A program made the position numbers and the translations under genes. Source: Mikania micrantha (Eukaryota > Streptophyta > Magnoliopsida > Asterales > Asteraceae). Taken from it: DNA of 64,000 nucleotides. Below are positions 44,901 to 56,981 of the stretch, in pieces (positions within the stretch are counted from its first letter, which is position 1; each line of letters opens with the position of its first letter). The stretch is taken from positions 49,027,161-49,091,160 of the forward strand of contig CM018695.1 of assembly GCA_009363875.1 (NCBI GenBank). The letters run 5' to 3'. The notes beneath the pieces were generated by a model, which was not told the DNA's origin, did not search any database, and saw only the letters and a list, made by a program, of their open reading frames with translations.

Positions 44901-46301
44901 ATGGCCATGGTATGTGCAAAGGTCTTAGGTTCCCTGGTAACGAATTAGGTTGTACTAGGGTTCGTCCCAGATGCAGGTTCGCCCACTCTAGGTTCAGGAT
45001 TCCTAAAGGCTCGGCTGCTAGGAGGTTCGCCTGGCTCCATGGTTCGGCCACCATAGGTTCGGTCGTCCTGGGTTCGTTGGTGTTCCTGGTTCGTGGCAGC
45101 TCAGGTTTGCCCAGACCAATGGAGGTTCGGCCAAGAGGTTCGGCTAACGAGAAGAGAAGCTCGGCCCTGGCTACTGGTTGGTGTTAACAGGTTTGGCCAC
45201 CTATACAGAGGTTCGGCCGATCGGTCCCTATCACGAACCCAGCTTCATCCTCTTCATCGTCAACCCTAATCTGTTGCATGTTCATTTCTAAAGCTTCCTA
45301 GTTGTTTACAAAAGTTTATCTCAAGGTTTCTAAGTGTTTAAACCGGTTAGAACAACAATAAGCAAAAGGAATCGTGATTCACACCAAAACCGAAATAAAA
45401 CTAGAGATTTAGCTCGAAAATGATGGATGAAAGCTTAGATACCTTGTACTTTCGTGATCCCCAGACGATAGTGGTCGTTTTGACACCAAGAACTCGCGAA
45501 TCCGATGAGAAACGATCGATAAATCTTAGAGAGAAGTTAGTGAGAGAGTGTAGAGAGAGAGAGTGAAGAACGAAAATGGGATTGGAGCTTGGTTAGTGGT
45601 GGTAGATATGGCAATTAAATGCCATATTAAAGGCTTCCACATACCTGGTTCGTTCGGTTTCGCTTGGTTACGCGTAAACGTCGGTTTTTCGTTATTTTCG
45701 TAACGAAACGACTCGGTTTTTAAAATAAGATTTATAAAATTATTTTAGGTGGTTATTCCTAGTAAATTAACTAAATATCTTCTTTTTATTTTGAATTTTA
45801 GAAACATTTAATTAACTGTTTAAAATCGAATCGTACAGTCGTCGCGTGTGTTCGTTCGAATCGTCACCCCTACAAACACGACGATAACTATACTTTTCAA
45901 TATTTTTTTCTAATTATCGGATATCGTTCAGAACGTTAAACATTCAGATTTATTCGTACAGATCGTCACCTATACGAATAATCCTTCGATTTGGCATTCA
46001 CATAACGACATCCGTGTTGTTTTGTTTTGTAAAGCCTCACATACGTTGTACATAATAAAATCCTAGCAAATAATCACATGATGGTTATGTATTGCCAAAT
46101 AATTATCTGACTGATGAACCATGTTTACTGAGTTCTGTTTCTCTGAAATGAATTCTGAATTTGCTGTTTGATAACACGAAATGATAATGACACATGGTAT
46201 GAAGATGACATGAAATGAAATATGTATAGTTTGTACCTGAATACTTTTCATGTTACTGTTGAGATCACTGTTCCGGTATTGGTTCCGGCACTGATGTTAC
46301 A
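41979..46301 (-). repeat. G2 5' LTR (4323 bp)
   Basis: TGTCACGCATCGAGCC ... GGCACTGATGTTACA, continuous homologue of the interrupted 3' LTR. It is followed by ATATG (46302-46306), the right target duplication. It has the ~230-bp tandem pair (about 42416-42820), the GGTTCG cluster (44770-45290), and a CT-rich leader (about 45530-45580, minus sense). The frame 44843-45187 lies in the motif cluster and is not a gene. Confidence 0.93.
44770..45290. repeat. Cluster of GGTTCG motifs in the G2 5' LTR
   Basis: About 20 GGTTCG-type motifs, one or two more than in the 3' LTR copy because of a small local duplication near 45120 (GGAGGTTCGGCCAAGAGGTT). Confidence 0.8.
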
Positions 46302-46738
46302 ATATGTTTAAATCTCCGTTTTTTGTTTGATAAAATGATTTTAATAAATTGTTTCGTCTAGTTTTGTTTAAATTATTTATTTAATAAAATATTTAGTACG
46401 GTTTTGTTTTAGGTTGTGATTTCTAACAAACGTTATTAATTTCCATTCATTAATTTAATATCGTTAAATGTTATTCCATTATCTCATCGAAACGCGTTAC
46501 TCGCGTACGTATTCGTAAAGATCGTCACCTTTTCGAATCCGACACTCGTCTCGTATTTCGATTCGATTTACGACTTATGGAATATCGTTTCAGAATATTA
46601 TTCCTAATAATTATATTCGTGAATCGTCACCCACACGAATACATTATTAAGTTAATATTTCTGAAATAACATTTGCGTTTAATTAATAATCGTAACCTCA
46701 CCATCGCGTAATCACTTCCAATAATACTTTCGTTAATG
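46302..46738 (-). repeat. S2 LTR, right part, truncated
   Basis: 46302-46306 is the G2 duplication. The rest is homologous (minus orientation) to S1 at about 18225-18660, for instance GTAACCTCACCATCGCGTAAT mirrored at 18215. Homology stops at about 46738; the last ~430 bases of the LTR and the right flank in G4 are missing. Confidence 0.82.
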
Positions 46739-46761
46739 AATTAAGGTTATGGAAAAAATCA
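46739..46761. repeat. 23-bp copy of an internal Copia LTR sequence at the S2/Copia junction
   Basis: The bases GAATTAAGGTTATGGAAAAA and the following few recur at 47013-47036 within the Copia LTR. Its presence at the junction suggests a rearrangement rather than a simple insertion. Confidence 0.6.
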
Positions 46762-47524
46762 CAGCCTGGTGTTCTCGGATGCGGCTCATGAGCGGCCTGT
46801 GTGAGGCTCCGGACGTGGCCCTGTGGTGGTCTCCTTTGCGGCCGACTAAGTCCCAACCGTGCTCCTCCTTGCGGCCCGTGTCCCTCGGCAATGCCCTCAA
46901 ATCAGCCCCTAGGCCAGCCCACTATGGCTTGGTGATGGCGGTTGTTTTGCAGCCGTAAACCTCCACTAGGGTGGTGGTGTGTGACGGCAACCACAAGGGA
47001 GAGGTGGGAGAGAATTAAGGTTATGGAAAAAATCAAAGTTAGATCCACCAAAAGTGGAGGTTAAACCATTTATTTATTCAAATTATTATTTACACTTAAA
47101 ACCCTTTTAAATATTAATAATTAAACCCTATATTAATTAAACATTTTAATTACTATAATCCTCTTTTAACTAATTAACAATTAATCAGTTAACTTTAATT
47201 AAATAGTTAATGTTTAACTAATTAAACATAAGTTATTTAATTAATCCATCTATTATTAATTAACAATTAATTAATAATCAACCCTCTTATAAAGTTCATA
47301 ACTTTATTCATTTATTCGAATTCATTATCTCTATTATCAATTCCGACCAATTTATTATTTCACAAATAATAAAATCACCAAATCTTTAAAATCGATTGTT
47401 TGTGATCGTATGTGATGTTTAACAATTAAACATTAATTCGTTGCCTTCCAAAGTGTAACTCTTTGGATCATACCTATTATAGTAACGTTGAACTTATCGT
47501 TAATCGGACATCCAATATCCAACA
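46762..47524 (-). repeat. Copia element C, 3' LTR (left end probably truncated)
   Basis: The right boundary is clear: on the minus strand GTCCAAGTGGGAGTC is followed by TGTTGGATATTGG, a textbook Copia polypurine tract and LTR start. It matches 53690-53757 joined to 56293-56981. The middle is GC-rich (46770-46990), the rest AT-rich. The left boundary is uncertain because no TG dinucleotide with a duplication is seen. The frame 46749-46958 is LTR sequence. Confidence 0.7.
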
Positions 47525-47541
47525 GACTCCCACTTGGACGA
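47525..47541 (-). other. Copia polypurine tract
   Basis: The minus strand reads CGTCCAAGTGGGAGTC directly before the LTR start TGTTGG. This is typical of plant Ty1/Copia elements. Confidence 0.75.
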
Positions 47542-50500
47542 TTCATCGACTAAGTGATTCAATGTAGACAGTGTTGGACGCCTAGCTGCATCACGCTGCC
47601 CCTAGTAAGGTATGACTTCTTAAGTCGACTAAAACTCCTTAGTTTAGGCAACTCTTTACTTTAACTTACATTTATAGTCTCAGATAACCTTTATCTGTAT
47701 ATCCTTTCTATTTAGATATTCCTTGAACATGAGACATGGATCTCTCTTCAATCTCATATATTGTTCAAGCATTCTCATTCTCGTTCTCAATTTAAAATGA
47801 TCTAACAAACTACTTTTAGTTTGAGCGTGGCCATGCATTTACATTAGTTTAAATCAACGAGGGCGCCAGAATATCTTATCTTAAATGTATAAGATTATAT
47901 AATCCCTTTGGCAGTATACAACTCCCACTTAATCTTAGAATCATTCCCAATCGTTACCCTTATTACTGCCTATTTTTCAAGACATCGTTAGGTAAGAACA
48001 AAGAGTAACCTTTGATTAATGTTAGTTCAATATACTCCTTAGGTCTAAGGATATTTGTGTATATCGAATATACTTTAATATCAAAACATCTTATGACAAC
48101 GATCCATGAAGAATGTTTTGAAGCGAGTTACGTCCGACGTCATTATTTAATGAATGCCTATGAGTCTTGGTTCTCAACACTTGAGCTTTTATCACTATAA
48201 ACTAACCAAGCATTCAAGTAGTCTTAGTTCAGATTGATTCCCATGAATCTGATCGACTACGGACATTTAGAATACTATATTCAAGGATACTAAAATGTAC
48301 AAAATTTCGAATTTAGAAACATAATTCATTTTGCCTTTAACCATTAAATCAAAACGAACATTCAATGTTTTCTATTTCGATTGTAGAGCACCCAATACTA
48401 AAGTTAAATCAGATTCCCCATCTAGCATATCTAATATCTATTTATCAGCCTTATCCTCGTATTCAGCTCTTTAAATAGATTTAGTGAACTGAATTGCTAG
48501 ATTCTGATTTATGAATTTTATTTATTATTATGTCTTTCTTTCAGTTCTTTCTCATAATGCTTCTACTATAATATGACTACAATTTCATAGTCTTAGCTAT
48601 GTTATATTATTGTCATATGTTTTCTCAATCCATTCCTAGTCATTAGGAATCTTATTGAGATTAGTAATGAACTCTTTCATTCTAAGCATTCTAATGCGTT
48701 TATTTGTGTTCTCTAACCTTTAGTGAACACTTCATGCTTTGACATAGACGATTTGCATGTGACTCTTCATCTTATGCAAGATTTATCTAATTTTTTATTT
48801 TCAATCTCTATTGAAAATGTCATTGGATAAATTATATATAAACCATTAATATATATTCAATTTTATCAAATAAAATTGTTACTTATTTCGTTTTACATCA
48901 TATGTTAAAGTTTATGTCTTTATTATAGAAACTCCTTTCTATAATTAGTATGTCATCTACATACTTACATAATGTTTTCATTAGAATTTACTAGGCTCCC
49001 ACTAGCCTTGACATATATATATGTATAACATCTTTGTCCTTTAGGTAAAACTAACACCTTAGTTTCATACCATGACAAAGATTCCCACTTGATATGCTTT
49101 TATCAACCATGGATTTATCGCAACAAGTTTGCCATATTAGGATTTCAAAACTTTCTAATTACGTATAAGAATACTCAGTTAAGGTGTTCTTATGGTAATT
49201 CAGTTTTTATATTTAACTACTTATCTGTCAAACAACTCTTGTTCATTGGATTTATAGTATCCTAATACATCCATGTTGATCTTGTCATTGAAATTCTCTA
49301 ATTTCAACTGCACAACATCTAAATGTTGTTCAACAAGTATCTTAACTAGTTTTATTGCTTCCTTCATGTTTATGGTTCCAAACCATAAATTATATTTATC
49401 AATCAGTAGTTACACTTCTGAAAGTTTTGGGTTCACAGTGATCCCATGAGCTTTCACAGATGTCATGTGTAACAACTGGTTCTTAAACTCGTTTAAGATC
49501 CATTCAAACATTTTATGTTGATTGAAATATATATGTCATATCGTTGCACAATTGAACTCTTTCAATCTGCACTATCTAATTTTCAACAATATAGTTCCTT
49601 GCCTTAGGAAGTAATTGATGAAAATTCTATCTATTCCATTTTAGGGGTTTATGATAACTATCTTTATCATATATGAGGATCCAATTTCAAATAAATTGTT
49701 AACAACTCTTTGTTAAATCCTCAAAGCCCTAAATAGGAATTTATACAGGTTTATTTTATAACTCTTTATATTTACCTGTAATAAAGCTAGTGTAGTAATT
49801 CATATGATTAGTTCATTAGGATATTTAATCATTGGATCATATTCAAGAGAAGGACACATTATGTATTGGTATTTATCAAATTACCTACATCATTGTGTAC
49901 TTGGTTGTGAAACAATTTCACATTATATGCATTAATTTGGTAACCTTTGGTTATATCTCATATATAACTATTGTTGCTTTTAGATCTTCATTTTATGTAA
50001 ATCTTCTTTGAACTCTTTCAAAGATTTCATTAGGTTCACAACATTGAGAAATATTGATATTTAATCTTTAGACAATTTATGCAACAGAATTGCACTTTAA
50101 AGATCAAATTCTTTATAACCTTCCTTAAGCATGTTGTGTAATAATCAAATTCTTGTAACAATGAATTCCATTTTCAATTGTTTAGAGATTCATGTATTAC
50201 ACCTAGCTTTAAAGGTTAATCTTGTCTAATTATAATTATTTAAACACTTCAAATTATTATATTAATATGAATCATATGTATTGCCTTTATTTGCAATTCT
50301 ATCATATAGAATTCACTTTACATTATCAATAATTATTATCAATTATGCTATCAAAACATTTTATCAAGCATAAATAAAATTAATCAATAAATGCATAAAT
50401 AATACTAGATGCAATATTCTTAGTCAAACTAAGAATGTCAAAATATTCATAATCGTTTTAAACAATTTAAACAATTAATAAAAAAATGAAAAAATAAAAG

Positions 50501-50761
50501 AACATTTCTTATATTGGTCTTGTCTTCCATCCCATGGAATTCAAGACTCAAGCTCCTAGCTTATCAACCTCCTCGAATGCCTGCAAATAATTGAAATAAT
50601 TATGACACTCACATTATTATCAAAGATTTGCCAATTCAAAATATGTTGAATAAACAAGGCATACCCGAAGATCCCGGCGAATCTAAACTCTTCAGACGCC
50701 TAGCAAAAATGCACCTGAGCTCATTATCCTCGGTCAATGGTCTCTTCCTCCCACTGCTCAT
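47542..50761 (-). pseudogene. Copia pol region, heavily decayed
   Basis: 3.2 kb of AT-rich DNA between the polypurine tract and gag, the right size and place for Copia pol. The clearest relic is YVDDIL on the minus strand at 48946-48963, the RT catalytic motif of this superfamily, in a short readable context. No frame longer than ~60 codons remains, and I cannot assign integrase or RNase H motifs with confidence. Confidence 0.55.
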
Positions 50762-51355
50762 CTATACCCTCATCTTGGTTTCCTCAACCAAGAGCATCCC
50801 CTTGAGTTCATCAATAGTCCCTCCAAAGATATTTCTTTTGTAACTTGTTACAAAAGATTCATATTCCTCTGGTAGGGAAATTAGGATGAAATCAATAGCA
50901 ATCTCAAGGTTCATGGGATAGCCTAGTTTACCAAGCCTATCAAAATAGCTTTGAAACGTGTCAGCGTGAGCCCCTACGTCTCCATCCGGTCTCAAACCCT
51001 TTTGGACCTCCTTAAGAATTTCAAATCGCCAAAACCTGTTTGGCAGAAAACTCTTCTTGATCTCCTCAATCATCTCATGACTGGAGAGATACATAAGCCG
51101 GTCCACAAATTCAGGAGACACTGAAGTTAATATGAGACATTTTATCTCACATTCGTGTCCAATGTGCTTCATCCTTTCAGATGTGGTGCAGCCTATAGGT
51201 GGCTCGGGAGTAATAGGGTTATACAAAGCATACAATATTCCTTCTTTTCTAAGGACATCTCTAAGGGGATGCATCCAAGTAGAAAAATTACTCCCATTGA
51301 ACTGATTTCGAAATAGATTTATCCTATGAGGTTTTGTAGCATCAATAAAAGACAT
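50762..51355 (-). pseudogene. Copia gag (UBN2-type), truncated
   Basis: An open frame of 197 codons starts MSFIDATKPHRINLFRNQF. It shows the pattern of Copia gag: FNGSNFSTWMHPLRDVL near the start, HECEIKCLILTSVSPEF, then FQSYFDRLGKLGYPM and IDFILISLPEEYESFV. It stops at 50762 after KMRV, well before a nucleocapsid zinc knuckle, so it is truncated relative to typical gag of 250-350 residues. Gag forms the particle in the cytoplasm. The start is supported by position near the leader and by similarity in layout to other Copia gags. Confidence 0.85.
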
Positions 51356-51554
51356 CTATAAAATTCAAAAGAAAGGTTTTAGTATTTCATGCTTTATATA
51401 ATCCCAAATTAATTATGAATCATGAACAAAATTAATTTAGAATTGTGAGATCCTGTTTATTTAATGAACAGTGAATTGGGTAAGCTCTCTATTTACTATT
51501 CACAATAATACAGGAGGGTTACGATAACCAATTATGACAATCATAATCCTCAAG

Positions 51555-51850
51555 TTTTGGGGTTTGTTAGTCTAAGCGCAGTGGTAAGGCCGCTGGCCCT
51601 GCGGGATGGCGGGCACCGGCGGGAACACCGCCCCTCCCCCGGCGGGAACGAATTTGTGGGTTCAGCGGGTACCGCTCGCCGCTCTATCCCTCTCACACAA
51701 CCAGCGGGAATGATTCTCTCATCTCTCACAAATGGGGAAGTTTTTCGGTGGGGTGACCACTGTGGGGTTTTAAGGTTTTCAGTGGGGTGATGACGTGGCA
51801 GGAAATTTCGGTGGGGAGGGATTTTCAGTAGGGTGACCACTGTGGATAGT
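51555..51850. mobile_element. GC-rich short insertion, SINE- or MITE-like
   Basis: About 300 bases of GC-rich DNA stand out in the AT-rich Copia leader. The left end has TCTAAGCGCAGTGGTAAGG, close to the A-box of plant tRNA-derived SINEs. The right part has repeated GTGGGGTGACCACTGTGG words (51741-51845). I could not find a convincing B-box, terminal inverted repeats or duplication. The frames 51550-51972 and 51557-51790 come from its composition. Confidence 0.4.
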
Positions 51851-53689
51851 CTTAGAACACTCATTTCTAACTTTGTACATTTACTCCAACTATGCCAACT
51901 TGACTCTTCAAGTATAAGCCTTACGATTTTCGACTGAATGACCGGCCTAAGTGTATTAGGAATCGCGATCATTCCTTTTCAATAAAACCATAGACCTAGT
52001 GCAGGGTAAGCACTAACACTAGATGTTAGGTCAAATTGATAAAGTGTCTTAAATCTAAGGTGGCATTTAAATCAAAATGTTTATCCTTTTCTAACATATA
52101 TAAACCTATAACAGGGTAAGCACTAACTCTATGTTTACATATTTAGAAAATAAACATCTTGACCAATGAGTCATTTAATTACTTTAATTAATCGTTTTTA
52201 TGTTTCAAAAACATTATGGACAACTAATTTTAAATGAGGATAGTTGTGCATTTTATAAAATCTCTATTTTATTTATTCGCTATCTAATTGAAATCCTATT
52301 TCAATTTTGACCTAACTTGTTTTAATACCTTATTAAAACTAAATTGATCATAATCACGAATTTGTTAGTCTAATCAATCATATTGATTTTATTGTTTTAG
52401 TTTAAAACTATTGAACGTTTTGAAGCATGACACAAATCGTACAATTTCATATTAACAAAATCATATTTGTTCTTGATTTGCGATATTTTGAAACTCCTTT
52501 CAACTCTCGACTTGATTAGTTTTAAATACCTTATTTAAACTAAGTCGGTAATTATCGCGAATCATTTTAAACTAACAAGTTCTAATTTTATAAAATAAAC
52601 CTTTTATTTTATAAACTTGATTTATTAAAATAAAACACTTTTATTTTAAAAACTCCTTTTAAAGTAACTACAAAAATCCTTTTGTATTACTTATCGTTTT
52701 GCAATGATTGTGAAAAATTTTGTTTTTACTAGTTTTAAATTTCCTAAATATTAAACAACCACAAAAAACAAAATGTGATTATGAAACGAGCCAAATTCTC
52801 ATTTGTTCGGTTTAGTTCGAGTCATCAAACACAAACCGAACGATACTAGGGTTTACAATTCAACTTCTTGAATGTTGTCTCCCACTTGATCCAAGATCTC
52901 CATCTTCGATCTCCCCGATTGTCTCTATCTTCCGTCTTGTTTCCATTGCTTGATTACATTTGTAAAATACAAATTACATTACAAAAAATTGAAACCTATT
53001 CTATTACATCGGGTCCAAATACCCGTAGAAATACAAGATTTCAAATAAACCAACCAATCAAACAAAACAAAAGATACAATCACATGGGTCGGATCCTTGG
53101 GCTCGATTCATAATCATAATCACAATCACAATCATCACATTCACAGTTTCGATCTTTTTGTCAAACAAAAGTTTTGACAAAACAAAAACAAACAAATATC
53201 GATTTATTAATTGCATTTAAACATATGTAAAAGCCGCTATGTTGCCATTGTTGGGAATTCTAGGTTACTTTTCAATTTAAGCAGTTTCAATTAATCGCAT
53301 TAGTTGACAAAATCAGTTTCATAAAACCGGATTAAACTATCAGATCAGATCTGACACAGCAGAAGCATTTAAACTTTATAACCTTTCGATTCGTAATCGA
53401 AACAATTCCCAAATCAGGATTCAGTTACAAATCGTTTAAACAACAATTAAATTAAATAACACAACCATAGGGGTTTTAAAAATCGACCTTTACGAAGCGG
53501 TTCCAAATCCACACGATGGATCGGCAACGGTCTCGCTAGTTGACTCACTACGATCACCCGAGTCCGGATCTCGTCCTACGAATCACCGGATTGGACCAAA
53601 ACAGATTTTGGCTCGGCTCGGCTTAGACGGGACAGCCTTGGTCCAGACCTGACTCCGCCCAGATGTGGCCTGGTGTGCGGCCCAGAAAA
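51851..53689. other. Copia leader and unassigned AT-rich DNA
   Basis: No gene is seen. Two similar words (CAGGGTAAGCACTAAC at about 52001 and 52103) form a short direct repeat. No initiator-Met primer site was found before the right LTR, so the exact leader/LTR boundary is unresolved. From 53520 composition turns GC-rich, towards the LTR. Confidence 0.4.
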
Positions 53690-54231
53690 CGGCCTGGGGT
53701 GCCCGGATGCGGCTCGTGAGCGGCCTGTGTGAGGCTCCAGACATGGCCCTGCGGTGGTGTGACACCCGGCAATTTCAGGTAAATTGCAACTCTTACATTC
53801 TTTACATTTCACATTCATACTTGTTGCATTTCATTTAATTATGTTAATTAGATGAGTGAACACAAACAACTACGAAACGATAGTTTGAGGAACTATCGAA
53901 TCGTACATTGCACATTGGTTTAGTAAACCAAGTGTGGCAAACACAACACTAACACAAGACAATAATTCGAGGAGTTATTGAATTGTGCATTACACGTTGA
54001 TTAGGATTAATCAAGCGTGCAAACACTTCGTTACACACCAACACAAACTATCAAAGATAATTCGAGGAATTATCGAAACACACACGAGTCTCACGAACGT
54101 TGGTGATCAATCAAACTTATGTGCTACTTTGTGATTATATGTTAAACATGTATTAGATGTTTAGAATAAGCGTTAGAAATCGAATACGAGCGAAATCGAA
54201 TCATCGAAATCGAAAAACAAGGAAGTGGACT

Positions 54232-54361
54232 CATCGCGGTACGCGATGGTCCCTCGGCGAAAGGCTTCGCGGTACGCGAAGCAAACCGGGAGTCGAGACT
54301 CCCGAATCCTATCGCGGTACGCGATGAAATCTTTTGATCGGCCTTCGCGGTACGCGAAGGC
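54232..54361. repeat. Array of four hairpin-forming repeats
   Basis: Inverted repeats with a GTA loop lie at 54232-54248 (CATCGCG/CGCGATG), 54265-54281 (CTTCGCG/CGCGAAG), 54310-54326 (TATCGCG/CGCGATG) and 54341-54361 (GCCTTCGCG/CGCGAAGGC). Arm changes are mostly matched on the other side. The array ends 20 bases before the TATA-like site. Confidence 0.85.
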
Positions 54362-54381
54362 CATGCAGATCAAATTTTCTT

Positions 54382-54386
54382 TATAT
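54382..54386 (+). promoter_or_regulatory. TATA-like site of the H LTR
   Basis: TTTATATCCAACCCC immediately follows the hairpin array. The better-preserved equivalent in the G3 LTR is CTATAAATAC (63300-63310). Confidence 0.45.
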
Positions 54387-56981
54387 CCAACCCCATCTCA
54401 TTTCTACTCGGTTCCTTTGCAATTCACCCGAGTTCTTACACCCATTTTCGACCAAATCCCTCTGAAACCAACACTCTAGCCTGCTAGAAGCAACTTTGGA
54501 GCAATTTCTTGTTGATTTGGAGTCATAGGAACATCAAGGAAGATCGAGGAGCTCTCAATCGACGAGGAGATCGAATCCAGCCATCGTATCAGCTCCACAC
54601 CTTCTGTTTAACTCGAAATCAGTCGTCTAAGAGCTTCTAAGGTAGTTTCATATGTTTATATTTAGTTAGATCGTACATGCAATGGGTTAAAACCCACATG
54701 CAACTCCTTACGGTTATTGTGCTCAAACGTGTTGGTGATTTGATGTGTATTTGATCTAGAATTACTGATTTAGTGTTTAGATGTGTTAGATTTGAGTTTG
54801 ATTGAGTTATTGGTCGATTTGGTGATGATTTGGACAAACTTACCATAAAAGGAAACTTTTATGTGCAAGTCTTGGATCGGTAATGATCTAGACATGTTAG
54901 ACATGTCTAGAGGTTGCTAAATGTATATTTGAGTGTTTAGAAACACATTGGGATATTTGATTTTGTCAAAATCATGGTTTTATAGAAACTTACTATAAAT
55001 GGAAACTTTATTTGGGCAAAACGGCATAAATGGCGATTTATGCGCAAACGACATGTTTTAAGAGTTTAAACGTGTTTTATAAACATATTGGAAGTTATTA
55101 GTTTTATGAAAAGGGATTTCATAACCACACTTTCCTAAATTGGAAACTTTCTAAAAATGGTAACTTATGTGATTAGAGTCATAGGATGCGTTTTGGTGTC
55201 TTATGTGCATCAAGGCACATAAACACAACAATCGTGTCACCAACGATTCGTAGAGTCTCACTAGTTAACACATGCACTCGGTTGAGCACACTGACACTTG
55301 GAGTTGTATGGATTACAACACACCACAAAACACATACTCACACCTATATGGTTATAGGTGCCTACTAGCAGGATTGCTAGCATTCGCAGACGCGAACATT
55401 CACACATACCGGAACTACTATCAGGTGAGTTCACGGCCCCTTTTTACATTTTCCACCTTTGGGGGAGAAAACATTGCATACAACTGTTTTTGAACAACTT
55501 ACATACTTTTGGTTATTTTTGTACATGCTAATATCGTATATGCATACGTGTGGCATTCATCCACAAAACTGATAAGTCCTCATTAAACACACCTCGAACC
55601 GTTAATAGCGCGTTGCGCTTAGCGTGGTAATTCTGAATAGTACTATTTGGGCCTGACAAGCCCCACTGTTGCGAGCCGTATGGCCACCCCGACTGGAGGT
55701 CGGAACAGTGCATAATTGACCAAACAACATTTGCCATATCTTGGATGGATATGGCGGGAGGCAGCATGTTAACTTCGGTTGCGAACCCGCATATGATATA
55801 ACACCTATTGACTAGCTATCAATTGATATTGCATTGTATTGAAAGATAGACCTGCAAAACTCTTACTTTAAACATTTTGATGTTTACTGCTGATTACAAA
55901 CCTGTGCTCTCACCAACCTTTGTGTTGACCTTTTACTCGCATGTTTTCTTAGGTAACTAAGGCACGCGCACAAGGAATAGGATGCTAGGCTGGAGTCGCA
56001 TGCATCTATTTAAGTGTCGTAGTTTACTAAACATTGATTTTCATTTGATGTGTTGTGTAATGTTAAACAACTTTAATCGCTTCCGCTACCAATGAATGTT
56101 AAACTGTTTTGTTAACTTATATTTTACTTCCGCAACTCTGATTTTACAAACTGTTTTATCCAAGTTATTGGACGTATGTATGAAACTAGACATATAGGTC
56201 TCGCATGTTGTGTGGCCGGAGACTGCGATCCTGACAATCTGCCGTCGTTCGCGCCCGAGAAGGGACGGGATTTCTCGGGGTGCGACAGGTGGTATCCTGT
56301 GCGGCCGACTAAGTCCCAGCCGTGCTCCTCCTTGCGGCCCGTGTCCCTCGACAATGCCCTCAAATCAGCCCCTAGGCCAGCCCACTATGCGATGGCGGTT
56401 GTCTTGCAGCCGTAAACCCCCACTAGGGTGGTGGTGTGTGACGGCAACCACAAAGGAGAGGTGAGAGAGAATTAGGGTTATGGAAAAAATCAAAGTTAGA
56501 TCCACCAAAAGTGTAGGTTAAACCATTTATTTATTCAAATTATTATTTGCACTTAAAACCCTTTTAAATGTTAATAATTAAACCCTATAGTAATTAAACA
56601 TTTTAATTATTATAATCCTCTTTTAACTAATTAACAATTAATCAGTTAACTTTAATTAAATAGTTAATGTTTAACTAATTAAACATAACTTATTTAATTA
56701 ATCCATCTATTATTAATTAAAAATTAATTAATAATCAACCCTCTTATAAAGTTGAAAACTTTATTCGTTTATTCGAATTAATTATCTCTATAATCAATTC
56801 CCACCGATTTATTATTTCACAAATAATAAAATCACCAAATCCTTAAAACCGATTGTTTGTGATCGTATGTGATGTTTAACAATTAAACATTAATTCGTTG
56901 CCTTCCAAAGTGTAATTCTTTGGATCATACCTATTATAGTACCGTTGAACTTATCGTTAATCGGACATCCAATATCTAACA

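Larger units (their letters stand above)
17616..46301 (-). mobile_element. G2, Tekay-type Ty3/Gypsy element with nested insertions
   Basis: Full element flanked by the exact 5-bp duplication ATATG (17611-17615; 46302-46306). Its 3' LTR is 17616-25433 and is interrupted by S1. The internal region is 25434-30251, continued at 41959-41978. The 5' LTR is 41979-46301. With insertions removed, the LTRs are about 4321 and 4323 bases and show scattered substitutions, so G2 is older than G1. Gag, protease and pol are all recognisable but carry multiple stops and frameshifts. The element sits within the S2 LTR. Confidence 0.93.
53758..56287 (+). mobile_element. H, solo LTR of 2.5 kb
   Basis: TGTGACACCCGGCAATTTC ... 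TCTCGGGGTGCGACA, flanked by exact GGTGG copies (53753-53757; 56288-56292). Removing it rejoins the Copia LTR in line with its left copy. It contains a hairpin array (54232-54361), a TATA-like site (54382), and no gag-pol. It is the same family as the G3 LTRs and as 730-3339. Frames at 54173-54479 and 55186-55493 are LTR sequence. Confidence 0.93.
53690..56981 (-). repeat. Copia element C, 5' LTR, split by a solo LTR
   Basis: 53690-53757 and 56293-56981 together match 46762-47524: GGATGCGGCTCGTGAGCGG, then after the insertion GCGGCCGACTAAGTCCC, and on to the end TCCAATATCTAACA at 56981. It ends inside the G3 integrase. The left boundary is uncertain. Confidence 0.75.

Noticed and set aside
44843..45187. 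114-codon frame
   Set aside because: It falls in the GGTTCG motif cluster of the G2 LTR and is broken in the homologous 3' LTR.
51550..51972. 140-codon frame on the minus strand
   Set aside because: It spans the GC-rich short element and AT-rich flank; no domain and no conservation evidence.
53576..53818. Overlapping 60-80 codon frames
   Set aside because: GC-rich Copia LTR sequence running into the H LTR; no motif.
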